Source: SIG440 sp045631525
GTDB taxonomy: Bacteria > Bacillota > Clostridia > Monoglobales > Monoglobaceae
Reading direction: 5' to 3'
DNA: 64,000 nucleotides
NCBI GenBank assembly: GCA_045631525.1
Contig: JAZQUY010000002.1
Location: 151,482 to 215,481, forward strand
How positions within the stretch are numbered: position 1 is the stretch's first letter; each line of letters starts with the position of its first letter. A program made the translations under genes and the position numbers. Positions 27,183 through 35,636 of this stretch are shown here, piece by piece. The notes under the pieces are model-generated. The model saw only the letters and a program-made list of their open reading frames with translations, made no database searches and was not told the DNA's origin.

Positions 27183-27320
27183 TTTTACACCTCCAAAAGT
27201 TTTACACCTCCACCATAGTCACCTTGCCGGGGAGCTGTCATGGGTATTCTAGCACCGCCCCGCCAATCGTATGATGTGCGTATTTTATTTTCTGCTGACA
27301 CCCAAGCAGATGTCAACTGA
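27183..27320 (-). promoter_or_regulatory. Structured rpsB leader
   Basis: Between the promoter and rpsB, the minus-strand RNA can form a hairpin (27297-27314, GACATC/GGTGTC) and a longer stem pairing 27258-27266 with 27224-27232 (eight of nine pairs). A 12-nt unit containing the Shine-Dalgarno sequence, GGAGGTGTAAAA, occurs twice (27183-27194 and 27200-27211). The layout suggests an S2-responsive leader, but it matches no leader family I can name. Confidence 0.5.
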
Positions 27321-27323
27321 TGT

Positions 27324-27352
27324 ATTATACCATCAAAAGAACAATTTGTCAA
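27324..27352 (-). promoter_or_regulatory. Promoter of rpsB-tsf
   Basis: Minus strand: TTGACA (27347-27352), 17-bp spacer, TATAAT (27324-27329), a full consensus match. Confidence 0.88.
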
Positions 27353-27409
27353 CAAAAAAATTACAAAATATGGTGAAGAAATTTTGACAAATAAAAAGCC
27401 TATTTATGT

Positions 27410-27461
27410 TGATTTTTTTATGTAAACACGATATAATTATCGTTAATGAAATGATAATTAT
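27410..27461 (+). promoter_or_regulatory. Promoter and operator-like repeat of the rhamnulokinase gene
   Basis: A TTGATT -35 box, 17-bp spacer and TATAAT (-10, about 27432-27437) overlap a perfect inverted repeat: ATAATTATC (27433-27441), 11 bp, GATAATTAT (27453-27461). The repeat covers the -10 box and start site, as expected for a repressor operator. Confidence 0.6.
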
Positions 27462-27477
27462 GGAAGAGGTGCTTATC

Positions 27478-28917
27478 TTGAAAAAAGTATTGGCCATTGA
27501 CTTTGGTGCGTCGAGTGGAAGAGCGATACTCGGCTCATTTGATGGTAAAAAAATTGAACTTACTGAGGTTCATAGATTTTCAAATGACCCGAGAACAGAA
27601 AACGGAGAGCTCCGTTGGAATGCAGCACAGTTGTTTGAAGAAATTAAAACAGGAATAAAAAAAGCAAGCGAAATTTCTGATTTTGAGGCGATTGCTATTG
27701 ATACATGGGGCGTTGATTATGGAATAATAGGCAAGGACGGAAATCTTGTTGTGAATCCTTACAACTACCGTGATTCAAGAACAGACAATGCTCCCCAAGA
27801 AGCCTTTAAGGTTATTCCTGAAAAAGAGCTTTACAATATGACAGGTATTCAGGTTATGAATTTCAATACTCTTTTTCAGCTCATGGTTGAAAAGGATATA
27901 GACAAGGCGGAAACAATTCTTATGATGCCCGACCTTTTTGGTTATATGCTTACGGGCGAAAGATATTGTGAAAGTACCATTTGCTCCACGTCACATATGT
28001 TTGATCAGAAAAAGTGCGACTGGAACTGGGAGGTTATTGACAGATTCGGTTTCAAGAGGAGTATTTTTCCACAGGTTGTGAAAGCAGGTACTATCGTTGG
28101 AAAAATGAAAAAGGAGCTTGCTGATGAGCTTGGTGTTGAACCAAAAGAAGTTATTGCTATTGGTGCTCACGATACAGCAAGTGCTGTGGCTGCTGTTCCA
28201 TCTACCGAAAAGGACTTTATTTTCATTTCCTGCGGAACATGGTCGCTTTTTGGAACTGTTACAGACGAGCCTGTACTTACCGACCTTTCAAATAAATACA
28301 ATATTACGAACGAATATGCTGTTGATGGAAGGATAAGATTTCTCAGAAACATAATTGGTCTTTGGCTTATTCAGGAAGCAAAGCGCCAGTTTGTGAAAGA
28401 TGGAAAGAATTACAGCTATGGGGATATGGAAGAGCTTGCTCTTAAATCTGAGCCGTTCAAATATCTCATTGATCCTGATGACCCGGTGTTTGTTCCTCCG
28501 GGCGGTATGCTTGACAGAATTTGCGATTACTGTGAAAAAACCGGTCAGGGCAGACCTCAGACAGACGGTGAAATAGTGAGATGTATTTATGAAAGTATTG
28601 CCCTTAAGTATAAAAACTCCTTTGAAAAGATTGCAGAATGTACAGGAAAAGAATATAATGCAATTCATATGGTTGGTGGTGGAACAAAAGACAAGCTTCT
28701 TTGCCAGATGACAGCAAATTCCACCGGTGCAAAGGTCGTTGCAGGTCCTATTGAAGCCACGGCCCTTGGAAACATTGCTGTTCAGCTTCAGGCAAAAGGT
28801 TATGTTGATGACCTTACAGAAGTTATAATGAATTCTGCAGAAATCAAAGAATATATGCCTGCAGATGAAAATGTGTGGAATGAGGCATATAAAAGATTTA
28901 AAGAGATAATAGGTTAA
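27478..28917 (+). CDS. rhaB: Rhamnulokinase (FGGY family)
   Basis: A 479-residue sugar kinase. It begins AIDFGASSGRAIL, has IDTWGVDYG and GIQVMNFNTLFQL (typical of RhaB) and the C-terminal MVGGGTKDKLLCQMTA ATP-binding segment. It phosphorylates L-rhamnulose. I chose the TTG at 27478 because GGAAGAGGTG lies about 8 nt upstream and the promoter and operator occupy the region containing earlier in-frame ATGs. No rhaA or rhaD lies next to it, so specificity for rhamnulose rests on motifs alone. Confidence 0.85.
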   Translation: MKKVLAIDFGASSGRAILGSFDGKKIELTEVHRFSNDPRTENGELRWNAAQLFEEIKTGIKKASEISDFEAIAIDTWGVDYGIIGKDGNLVVNPYNYRDSRTDNAPQEAFKVIPEKELYNMTGIQVMNFNTLFQLMVEKDIDKAETILMMPDLFGYMLTGERYCESTICSTSHMFDQKKCDWNWEVIDRFGFKRSIFPQVVKAGTIVGKMKKELADELGVEPKEVIAIGAHDTASAVAAVPSTEKDFIFISCGTWSLFGTVTDEPVLTDLSNKYNITNEYAVDGRIRFLRNIIGLWLIQEAKRQFVKDGKNYSYGDMEELALKSEPFKYLIDPDDPVFVPPGGMLDRICDYCEKTGQGRPQTDGEIVRCIYESIALKYKNSFEKIAECTGKEYNAIHMVGGGTKDKLLCQMTANSTGAKVVAGPIEATALGNIAVQLQAKGYVDDLTEVIMNSAEIKEYMPADENVWNEAYKRFKEIIG

Positions 28918-28933
28918 AAAAGTTATGGTCAAC

Positions 28934-28972
28934 AAAAAAGGCTCACTCTCATATTGGAGTGAGCCTTTTTAT
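28934..28972 (+). terminator. Terminator of rhaB
   Basis: AAAAAGGCTCACTC pairs with GAGTGAGCCTTTTT. Confidence 0.92.
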
Positions 28973-29043
28973 CTTCAAGTTTATTTGATACACATTGGAT
29001 TGCAGTTTGAGATCAGAAAAGTGAAAATTTTCCTGAAAAAGTA

Positions 29044-29072
29044 TTGACAAGTAGGCAAAGTTGTGATAAACT
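29044..29072 (+). promoter_or_regulatory. Promoter of the feo operon
   Basis: TTGACA (29044-29049), 17-bp spacer, TAAACT (29067-29072). Confidence 0.75.
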
Positions 29073-29081
29073 GACTATGTG

Positions 29082-29097
29082 GTTAGATATGGCTAAC
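29082..29097 (+). promoter_or_regulatory. DtxR/IdeR-like operator 1 of feo
   Basis: GTTAG-N6-CTAAC, extended to GGTTAG/CTAACC, at the expected transcription start. Half-sites match the known DtxR/IdeR consensus (GGTTAG..CTAACC). Confidence 0.65.
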
Positions 29098-29116
29098 CGT
29101 ATTTTTAGGTGTGAGA

Positions 29117-29132
29117 GTTAGTTTAAACTAAT
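29117..29132 (+). promoter_or_regulatory. DtxR/IdeR-like operator 2 of feo
   Basis: GTTAG-N6-CTAAT containing the perfect palindrome TTAGTTTAAACTAA, in the feoA leader. Confidence 0.6.
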
Positions 29133-29153
29133 TTAATTTGCGAGGTCCTTATT

Positions 29154-29366
29154 ATGAATCTTTTATCTGCTCAGGAAGGCAAGGAATACATAATCAAACA
29201 AATTGAAACTGACGATGAAGAACTCAATTCTTTTTTGTTTTCTCTGGGATGTTACAGCGGTGAACCTATCACTGTTATTTCCCGCAGAAAAGGAGGCTGC
29301 ACTGTTTCGATAAAAGATGGAAGATACAACATTGACAATCAGCTGGCTGAGGCTATTTTGATATAA
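29154..29366 (+). CDS. feoA: Ferrous iron transport protein A
   Basis: A 70-residue SH3-like protein of the FeoA family with conserved LGCYSGEPITVISRRKGG. FeoA is thought to bind the cytoplasmic part of FeoB and support Fe2+ uptake. It precedes feoB, with an extra operator-like repeat between them. Confidence 0.9.
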   Translation: MNLLSAQEGKEYIIKQIETDDEELNSFLFSLGCYSGEPITVISRRKGGCTVSIKDGRYNIDNQLAEAILI

Positions 29367-29409
29367 TTTTTAAGATGCCAAGGGCTTGCTGTTTGTTTTT
29401 TGCCTATCG

Positions 29410-29425
29410 GTTAGGCGAAACTAAC
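29410..29425 (+). promoter_or_regulatory. DtxR/IdeR-like operator 3, feoA-feoB gap
   Basis: GTTAG-N6-CTAAC in the gap before feoB, the same half-sites and spacing as the two copies before feoA. Confidence 0.6.
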
Positions 29426-29474
29426 TCAGCTTGTATTAAATAAATTTATTATATACTTCGAGGGAGGAATTTTT

Positions 29475-31487
29475 ATGAGAATTGCACTTGCGGGAAATCC
29501 CAACAGCGGGAAAACTACAATGTACAATGCACTTACCGGCCGAAATGAAAAGGTTGGCAACTGGGCGGGTGTAACTGTTGAGAAAAAAGAACATCCAATC
29601 AAAAAGAATTTTTGTGCTGGAGAGGAAGGACTGGTGGCAGTTGACTTGCCTGGCGCTTATTCTATGTCACCATTTACATCTGAGGAGAGCATTACAAGTT
29701 CTTACGTAAAGAATGAAAACCCGGATGTGATAATCAATATAGTTGATGCAACAAACCTCAGCCGAAGCCTGTTTTTCACAACGCAGCTTCTGGAACTTGA
29801 TATTCCGGTGGTTGTGGCACTCAACAAGGCTGACATCAACAAGAAAAAGGAAACAAAAATTGATGCAGCTGCTCTCAGTGAAAAGCTTGGTTGCCCGGTG
29901 GTGGACACGGTTTCTACCACAGCAGATGGATTAAAAGCGGTTGTTGATGCTGCCAAAGCCCTGAAGGGAATGGGTCAGAAAGCCCCGTATGTTCAGGATT
30001 ACATAGATATGACAAGCAAAGCAGAGGTTGAAAAGGCCGACAGACAGCGTTTTTCTTTTGTAAATAAAATCGTCAAGGAAGTCGAGACCAGAAAGGTTTT
30101 TACCAAGGAGAAAAATGCACAGGATAAAATCGATGCAATTCTCACAAACAAATGGCTCGGTATTCCGATTTTTGCTGTTGTTATGTTTTTGGTGTTTGAT
30201 ATTTCACAGTCATCCTTTGGCCCGTGGCTTGCAGATACATTGGTAGCATGGCTTGAAGCGGGACAGGCGTGGATTGGCAGCTTGCTCATAAACGCAAGTC
30301 CATTGCTTTATGCATTGCTGGTTGACGGTGTTATTGGCGGCGTAATTGCAGTTATTGGTTTTCTTCCGCTTGTAATGGTTATGTATTTCCTCATTGCGCT
30401 GCTTGAAGACTGCGGATATATGGCAAGAGTTTCGGTTGTCCTTGACCCGATTTTCAAAAAGGTTGGTCTTTCAGGAAAGTCGGTTATTCCTTTTGTAATA
30501 GGCACGGGCTGTGCAATCCCCGGAGTTATGGCTTGCCGTACAATCCGAAACGAACGTGAACGCAGGGCGACAGCGATGCTTACACCTTTTATGCCTTGTG
30601 GTGCGAAGCTTCCGGTTATTGCCCTTTTTGCAGGCGCATTCTTTGAAGATGCGTCATGGGTTGGAACACTTATGTATTTTGCGGGTATAGTGCTTATTTT
30701 CTTTGGCGCTTTGCTGGTTAATAAAATCGCGGGACACAAGCCAAGAAAATCATTCTTCATCATTGAACTTCCCGAATACAAAATACCAAGCCTTTGGAGA
30801 GCGTTCAAGTCAATGTGCGGACGTGGTTGGGCATATATAGTAAAGGCTGCAACGATTATTCTTTTGTGTAATACCGCTGTACAGATTATGCAGACATTTA
30901 CATGGAGCTTTGCTGTGGCAGAAAGCGCAGATAGTTCAATTTTAGCCTCTATTGCGGGTCCCTTTGCGTATATTCTTGTACCTATCGTAGGCGTGCTTTC
31001 GTGGCAGCTGGCAGCGGCGGCAGTTACAGGATTTATTGCAAAGGAAAATGTTGTGGGAACACTTGCTGTTTGCTTTGTGGGTCTTGAAAATCTCATAGAC
31101 ACCGAAGAACTTATGCTTATGGAGGGCGCAGGCACAGAGGTTGCTACCGTGTTTGCTATCACAAAGGTTGCAGCACTTGCATACCTTATGTTCAACCTTT
31201 TCACACCTCCATGCTTTGCGGCAATTGGTGCGATGAATTCCGAAATGAAAAGTGCAAAATGGCTCTGGGGCGGAATTGCACTTCAATTGGGAACTGGTTA
31301 TACTGTTGGATATCTTGTATATCAGATAGGTACGCTCATTACTGCTGGCCGTCTTGGTACAGGATTTTTCCCGGGACTTGTTGCGGTAGTTGCTATTGCT
31401 GTGATTGTGGCATTTATGTGCATCAATGCTGATAAAAAGCTTGAAAGTGAATATGCTTTTAAAGGGAAAAAATCGGCAAGTTTATAA
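29475..31487 (+). CDS. feoB: Ferrous iron transporter FeoB
   Basis: A 670-residue Fe2+ transporter. The N-terminal GTPase shows G1 GNPNSGKTT, G3 DLPGAYS and G4 NKAD; a helical linker follows, then about eight or more membrane helices including the Cys-containing GTGCAIPGVMACRT and a Gate motif. Start follows GAGGGAGG. Lies in feoA-feoB-small protein order, probably repressed by iron through DtxR-type sites. Confidence 0.97.
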   Translation: MRIALAGNPNSGKTTMYNALTGRNEKVGNWAGVTVEKKEHPIKKNFCAGEEGLVAVDLPGAYSMSPFTSEESITSSYVKNENPDVIINIVDATNLSRSLFFTTQLLELDIPVVVALNKADINKKKETKIDAAALSEKLGCPVVDTVSTTADGLKAVVDAAKALKGMGQKAPYVQDYIDMTSKAEVEKADRQRFSFVNKIVKEVETRKVFTKEKNAQDKIDAILTNKWLGIPIFAVVMFLVFDISQSSFGPWLADTLVAWLEAGQAWIGSLLINASPLLYALLVDGVIGGVIAVIGFLPLVMVMYFLIALLEDCGYMARVSVVLDPIFKKVGLSGKSVIPFVIGTGCAIPGVMACRTIRNERERRATAMLTPFMPCGAKLPVIALFAGAFFEDASWVGTLMYFAGIVLIFFGALLVNKIAGHKPRKSFFIIELPEYKIPSLWRAFKSMCGRGWAYIVKAATIILLCNTAVQIMQTFTWSFAVAESADSSILASIAGPFAYILVPIVGVLSWQLAAAAVTGFIAKENVVGTLAVCFVGLENLIDTEELMLMEGAGTEVATVFAITKVAALAYLMFNLFTPPCFAAIGAMNSEMKSAKWLWGGIALQLGTGYTVGYLVYQIGTLITAGRLGTGFFPGLVAVVAIAVIVAFMCINADKKLESEYAFKGKKSASL

Positions 31488-31520
31488 TGCCTGATAAAAA
31501 AGGGGGAGGAGCTGACTTTT

Positions 31521-31697
31521 GTGGAAAACATCATTATCATTCTGATTTTGGTATGTGTAATAGGTCTTGCTGCCGGGTATGTTTATAAAGCAAAAAAAAG
31601 CGGCAAAAAATGTATTGGTTGCCCTGAAAGTGGCAGCTGCCCCGGAAAAATGGGAGAATTTTCCTGTTGCTGTGAATGTAACAGTAAGAAAAATTAA
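31521..31697 (+). CDS. FeoB-associated Cys-rich membrane protein
   Basis: A 58-residue frame beginning with GTG, with GGGGGAGG about 10 nt upstream. One N-terminal helix is followed by a cytoplasmic Cys-rich tail (C-x2-C, C, then CCC-x-C). This fits the FeoB-associated Cys-rich membrane protein family (PF12669), which accompanies feoB in many Firmicutes. Its role is unproven. Confidence 0.85.
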   Translation: MENIIIILILVCVIGLAAGYVYKAKKSGKKCIGCPESGSCPGKMGEFSCCCECNSKKN

Positions 31698-31711
31698 ATA
31701 CTTTTGCAAAA

Positions 31712-31750
31712 CAAGAACTCCGAAAGCTTGGCTTTCGGAGTTCTTGTATA
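31712..31750 (+). terminator. Terminator of the feo operon
   Basis: CAAGAACTCCGAAAG pairs with CTTTCGGAGTTCTTG around a 5-nt loop. Confidence 0.85.
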
Positions 31751-31751
31751 C

Positions 31752-31783
31752 AAAAAAAATCTCGCCATAAGGCGAGATTTTTT
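31752..31783 (-). terminator. Terminator of the tRNA pair
   Basis: AAAATCTCGCC pairs with GGCGAGATTTT around ATAA, with A/T runs on both sides. Confidence 0.88.
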
Positions 31784-31785
31784 AG

Positions 31786-31861
<76 letters not shown>

Positions 31862-31864
31862 GTA

Positions 31865-31941
31865 TGGCGATCCGGATGGGGCTCGAACCCACGACCTCCA
31901 GCGTGACAGGCTGGCATTCTAACCAACTGAACTACCGGACC
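31865..31941 (-). tRNA. tRNA-Asp(GUC)
   Basis: 77 nt with acceptor GGTCCGG/CCGGATC, anticodon stem CCAGC/GCTGG, loop CTGTCAC (anticodon GTC), T-loop TTCGAGC and encoded CCA. Transcribed ahead of tRNA-Thr. Confidence 0.96.
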
Positions 31942-31960
31942 ACATAAAAACCACTTTGAT

Positions 31961-31989
31961 ATAATAACACAAAGATTTAAAAAAGTCAA
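31961..31989 (-). promoter_or_regulatory. Promoter of the tRNA pair
   Basis: Minus strand: TTGACT (31984-31989), 17-bp spacer, TATTAT (31961-31966). Confidence 0.75.
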
Positions 31990-32033
31990 TACAGAAAATA
32001 TAATATTATTATAAGAAAATTTTTTATATCTAT

Positions 32034-32061
32034 TTGCAAAAACTGTTAATTGTGATATACT
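32034..32061 (+). promoter_or_regulatory. Promoter of the hprK unit
   Basis: TTGCAA (32034-32039), 16-bp spacer, TATACT (32056-32061). Confidence 0.65.
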
Positions 32062-32103
32062 ATAAAGAAGAAAAAACAAAAGAACCAAAGGAGTGCTTGT
32101 TAA

Positions 32104-33024
32104 ATGGAAGAATTTTCGGTTAAATTGAGTAAAATTATAGATGAATTTAAACTTGAAGAGGTTTATGTGCCCGATAGGGATATTTTGATTACATCCGCTG
32201 ATGTAAACCGACCTGGTCTTCCTATGGCGGGCTTTTTTGATTATTTTGACCCCAAACGTCTGCAGATTTTTGGTATGGTTGAAAATACCTATTTAGCATC
32301 CCTTGCCAAGGAGGAAAGATATAATCGCTTTGATGAATTTTTCAGCAAAAAAATTCCTGCGGCTGTTGTCAGCCGTGAAATGGAAATTCCCGAAGAAATG
32401 CTTGAGGCAGCAAAAAAACACGAAATAAACATTCTTAGGACATCGCTTGGGACATCAAGCTTTATGAGTGCTCTTATTGCATTTTTGAATATTGAACTTG
32501 CGCCAAGGATAACAAGGCACGGTGTTTTGGTTGAGGTTTATGGTGAGGGTATTCTTATCCTTGGTGAAAGCGGGATAGGAAAGAGCGAGGCGGCTGTTGA
32601 GCTTATGAAGAGAGGGCATCGTCTTGTTGCGGATGATGCCGTTGAAATACGCCGCGTTTCATCAAAGACATTGGTTGGCTCGTCCCCTGAGATTATCCGT
32701 CACTTCATTGAAATGCGCGGTATAGGCATTGTTGATGTAAAGAAGATTTTTGGTATGGGTGCGGTCAAAGATACAGAAAAAATTGACCTTGTTATTCATC
32801 TTGAGGCGTGGCAAAAGGGCAAGCAGTATGACCGACTTGGTCTTGTGGACAATTATACTGAAATTCTTGGAATTGATGTTCCGTCACTTGTTATACCAAT
32901 CCGCCCTGGCAGAAACCTTGCGGTAATTTTTGAAATTGCAGCAATGAACAACAGACAGCGCCGAATGGGCTATAATGCGGCGGAAGAACTTAATAACAGA
33001 CTTATGGAACAAATGGGCGAGTAG
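32104..33024 (+). CDS. hprK: HPr kinase/phosphorylase
   Basis: A 306-residue regulator of carbon catabolite control that phosphorylates or dephosphorylates Ser46 of HPr. The Walker A loop is GESGIGKSEAA (about 158-168), followed by DDAVEI and the family signature EMRGIGIVDV. Length is standard. First gene of a cell-envelope/DNA-replication run ending at dnaE. Confidence 0.96.
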   Translation: MEEFSVKLSKIIDEFKLEEVYVPDRDILITSADVNRPGLPMAGFFDYFDPKRLQIFGMVENTYLASLAKEERYNRFDEFFSKKIPAAVVSREMEIPEEMLEAAKKHEINILRTSLGTSSFMSALIAFLNIELAPRITRHGVLVEVYGEGILILGESGIGKSEAAVELMKRGHRLVADDAVEIRRVSSKTLVGSSPEIIRHFIEMRGIGIVDVKKIFGMGAVKDTEKIDLVIHLEAWQKGKQYDRLGLVDNYTEILGIDVPSLVIPIRPGRNLAVIFEIAAMNNRQRRMGYNAAEELNNRLMEQMGE

Positions 33025-33052
33025 GTATCAAAAAGACGGAGATAAAATTGAA

Positions 33053-33784
33053 ATGAAGATTTTGACAGATGTTCATACACATACAAATGCGAGCTCCCAC
33101 GCATATAGCACACTTTATGAAAATATGTGTGCGGCAAAAAGAAAGGGACTTGAGCTGGTTGCAATGACCAATCATGCACCGGCAATCATTGATGCACCAC
33201 ATATATGGCATTTTATGTATTTTAAAGCGCTGCCAAGGATGATTGAGGGGGTAAAACTTCTTTGTGGTGCAGAGGTGAATGTTTTAAATAAAAGTGGCGA
33301 TATCGATATTCCTGATAGCGTCCTTTGTGATTTGGAGGTTGTGATTGCGTCAATCCATCCACCAACATACCAGGAGGAAAGAGGCGGTGACCACACAAAG
33401 ACGTGGCTCAACATACTTGACAACGAATATGTGGATATTCTTGGACATACTGGCTCGCCTGATTACCGTTTTGACATTGATGCGGTGGTGAAACGGGCAA
33501 AGGAAAAAAACAAATGTATTGAAATAAATAATCATTCCTTTATTTCAAGACCCCAGAATATTGAAATATGCAAGAATATTGCCATGGCCTGCAAAAAGTA
33601 TGAAACGCCGGTGGTGGTCAATTCGGATGCCCATTTTATGAGCAAAGTGGGAGAGGTATCAAAGGCAACTGAAATGCTTGAGGAAATTGATTTTCCGGAA
33701 AGACTGGTTATGAATTTAACGGCAGAAAGATTCATAGAATATATATCGAAAAAGAAGAACAGGGTGTTCAAATTTGAGGAATAG
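33053..33784 (+). CDS. PHP-domain phosphoesterase (YcdX-like)
   Basis: A 243-residue metal-dependent phosphoesterase. PHP metal ligands are visible in DVHTHT, MTNHAP, ASIHPP, LGHTGSPD and NSDAHF, the pattern of YcdX-type proteins. The ATG at 33053 has GGAG 12 nt upstream; the in-frame extension overlaps hprK. Substrate unknown. Lies between hprK and murB. Confidence 0.88.
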   Translation: MKILTDVHTHTNASSHAYSTLYENMCAAKRKGLELVAMTNHAPAIIDAPHIWHFMYFKALPRMIEGVKLLCGAEVNVLNKSGDIDIPDSVLCDLEVVIASIHPPTYQEERGGDHTKTWLNILDNEYVDILGHTGSPDYRFDIDAVVKRAKEKNKCIEINNHSFISRPQNIEICKNIAMACKKYETPVVVNSDAHFMSKVGEVSKATEMLEEIDFPERLVMNLTAERFIEYISKKKNRVFKFEE

Positions 33785-33798
33785 GAAAGGCAGAGATT

Positions 33799-34698
33799 AT
33801 GCGCGAAATTTTTGAAAAAATATTAGGAAAAGAAAATGTTTTTGAGAAAGAGCCTATGAAAAATCACACAACCTTCAAAATAGGTGGCAGTGCAGACTGG
33901 TTTTTGGTGCCCCAGAATAAAGAACAGCTGACGGAGATTATTGCCGTTATAAAAGAGGTAAAAATGCCTTTTTTTGTGTTGGGCAACGGGTCAAATTTGC
34001 TGGTCGGCGATAAGGGAATACGCGGTGTGGTTATTTGCCTTGGGAAGCAGATGGACAATATCGAAATATCTGAAAATGAATGCCGCACTGAAAGTGGTGC
34101 TCTTTTATCAAAGGTGGCAAATGCTGTACAGCGTCAAGGCCTTTCAGGACTTGAATTTGCGTCGGGAATTCCCGGGAGCATTGGCGGGGCGGTTTTTATG
34201 AACGCCGGTGCTTATGAGCACGAAATGAAAGAGATAATAAAAACTGTGGAATATATGGATAAAAACGGCGAAATTTTTACTATTTCAAATGAAGATTGTG
34301 ACTTTGGATACAGAACCAGCCTTTTTTCCAAGAATGATTATATAGTTTTGGGGTGTACTCTTATTCTCAAAGTTGACAATCCTTGTGAAATAAGAAAAAG
34401 GATGGATGACTATACAAGCAGGCGTACATCGAAACAGCCCCTTGAAAAACCCAGTGCGGGAAGTGTGTTTAAAAGGCCTGTTGGACATTTTGCGGGGGCA
34501 CTTATTGAACAGTCAGGTCTCAAAGGATATCAAATAGGTGGTGCTCAGGTTTCCCAGAAACACGCAGGCTTCATAATAAACACAGGAAATGCTACGGCAA
34601 AGGATGTTCTTGACCTTATTGAACACATTAAAAAAGTCGTTTTTGAAAATTTTGGAGTAATGCTCGAACCGGAAGTTAAAATGATAGGCGAATTTTAA
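33799..34698 (+). CDS. murB: UDP-N-acetylmuramate dehydrogenase
   Basis: A 299-residue FAD enzyme that reduces UDP-GlcNAc-enolpyruvate to UDP-MurNAc in peptidoglycan synthesis. Seen are the FAD-binding LGNGSNLLVGDKG and GSIGGAVFMNAGAY, the catalytic serine in KPSAGSVFKRP and the terminal catalytic glutamate in LEPEVKMIG. Cytoplasmic. Confidence 0.96.
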   Translation: MREIFEKILGKENVFEKEPMKNHTTFKIGGSADWFLVPQNKEQLTEIIAVIKEVKMPFFVLGNGSNLLVGDKGIRGVVICLGKQMDNIEISENECRTESGALLSKVANAVQRQGLSGLEFASGIPGSIGGAVFMNAGAYEHEMKEIIKTVEYMDKNGEIFTISNEDCDFGYRTSLFSKNDYIVLGCTLILKVDNPCEIRKRMDDYTSRRTSKQPLEKPSAGSVFKRPVGHFAGALIEQSGLKGYQIGGAQVSQKHAGFIINTGNATAKDVLDLIEHIKKVVFENFGVMLEPEVKMIGEF

Positions 34699-34730
34699 AT
34701 TCTAAAAAAACTGTGAGAGGAGGATTTTTT

Positions 34731-35606
34731 ATGAAAACTTTTTCTCAAAGGACGAAAGAAATGCTTTCAAAACTTGAGATTGATTCATCGTGTTGCTGTG
34801 AAGCGGAAATGATGGGGATTTTGATGTTTGCGGGTAAATTCCGGGGCACAGAAATTAGGGTTTCCCTTGAAAGTCTTGATGCAATACAGCGGTTTGCGAC
34901 ACTTTTGAAATCCTGTCTTGATACAGAGGTACAGATAAAAAGTCTCAGAAGCAGTTATTTTTGTGTTTTGTCCGATAAAAAGGTTTTACAGAAAATCCTT
35001 GAATATGAAAATCAAAAAAGCGGCTTTTCTCAAAACTTGATAAAAAATGAGTGCTGCAGTGCAGCGTTTTTGAGGGGCGCTTTTTTGGGCGGTGGGGCAA
35101 TGACTGACCCCAATAAAAATTATAATATGGAATTCAAGATGTACAGTACATATATTCACAGCGAGTTTAAAAAACTCCTCGAAAACATGGGACTTGGGTT
35201 TCGTACTATCAAGAAGAATAACGGTTTTGTACTTTACACAAAAAACAGTGATATTATATGCGATGCACTGGCTCATATGGGGGCGTTCACTGCCCAAATG
35301 GAAATACTTAATGTGAAAATTGAAAAAGAGGTAAGAAGTGAAATAACAAGAACTTCAAATGGCGAAACTGCCAATATGGACAAGGTTATGGAGGCGTCAA
35401 GCCGCCACTTGAGGGCAATAGATGATATAGAAAGAATTATGGGGATTGACAATCTCCCTGATGACCTCAAAGAAGTAGCTGTTTTGAGACGAGATTATAA
35501 GGATTTGAGCCTTGAACAGCTTGGTAAAAAATTGGTTCCTCCAATGTCAAAGTCAGGTGTAAACCACCGATTAAAGAGAATATTGGATATTGCGGAAAAT
35601 TTATAG
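34731..35606 (+). CDS. whiA: DNA-binding protein WhiA
   Basis: A 291-residue protein with an N-terminal LAGLIDADG-like domain (RGAFLGGGAMTDPNKNYNMEF) and a C-terminal helix-turn-helix (LSLEQLGKKL, then KSGVNHRLKRI). WhiA regulates sporulation in actinomycetes and cell division or chromosome segregation in Firmicutes. Start at 34731 follows GAGAGGAGG. It directly follows murB; the rapZ and yvcK-type genes that usually sit between are missing. Confidence 0.94.
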   Translation: MKTFSQRTKEMLSKLEIDSSCCCEAEMMGILMFAGKFRGTEIRVSLESLDAIQRFATLLKSCLDTEVQIKSLRSSYFCVLSDKKVLQKILEYENQKSGFSQNLIKNECCSAAFLRGAFLGGGAMTDPNKNYNMEFKMYSTYIHSEFKKLLENMGLGFRTIKKNNGFVLYTKNSDIICDALAHMGAFTAQMEILNVKIEKEVRSEITRTSNGETANMDKVMEASSRHLRAIDDIERIMGIDNLPDDLKEVAVLRRDYKDLSLEQLGKKLVPPMSKSGVNHRLKRILDIAENL

Positions 35607-35636
35607 ATAAAAACCAAGGAAAAAGGATGTGAGAAA

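Noticed and set aside
30308..31204. 298-residue minus-strand frame opposite feoB
   Set aside because: Shadow of the feoB membrane domain; no coding features of its own.
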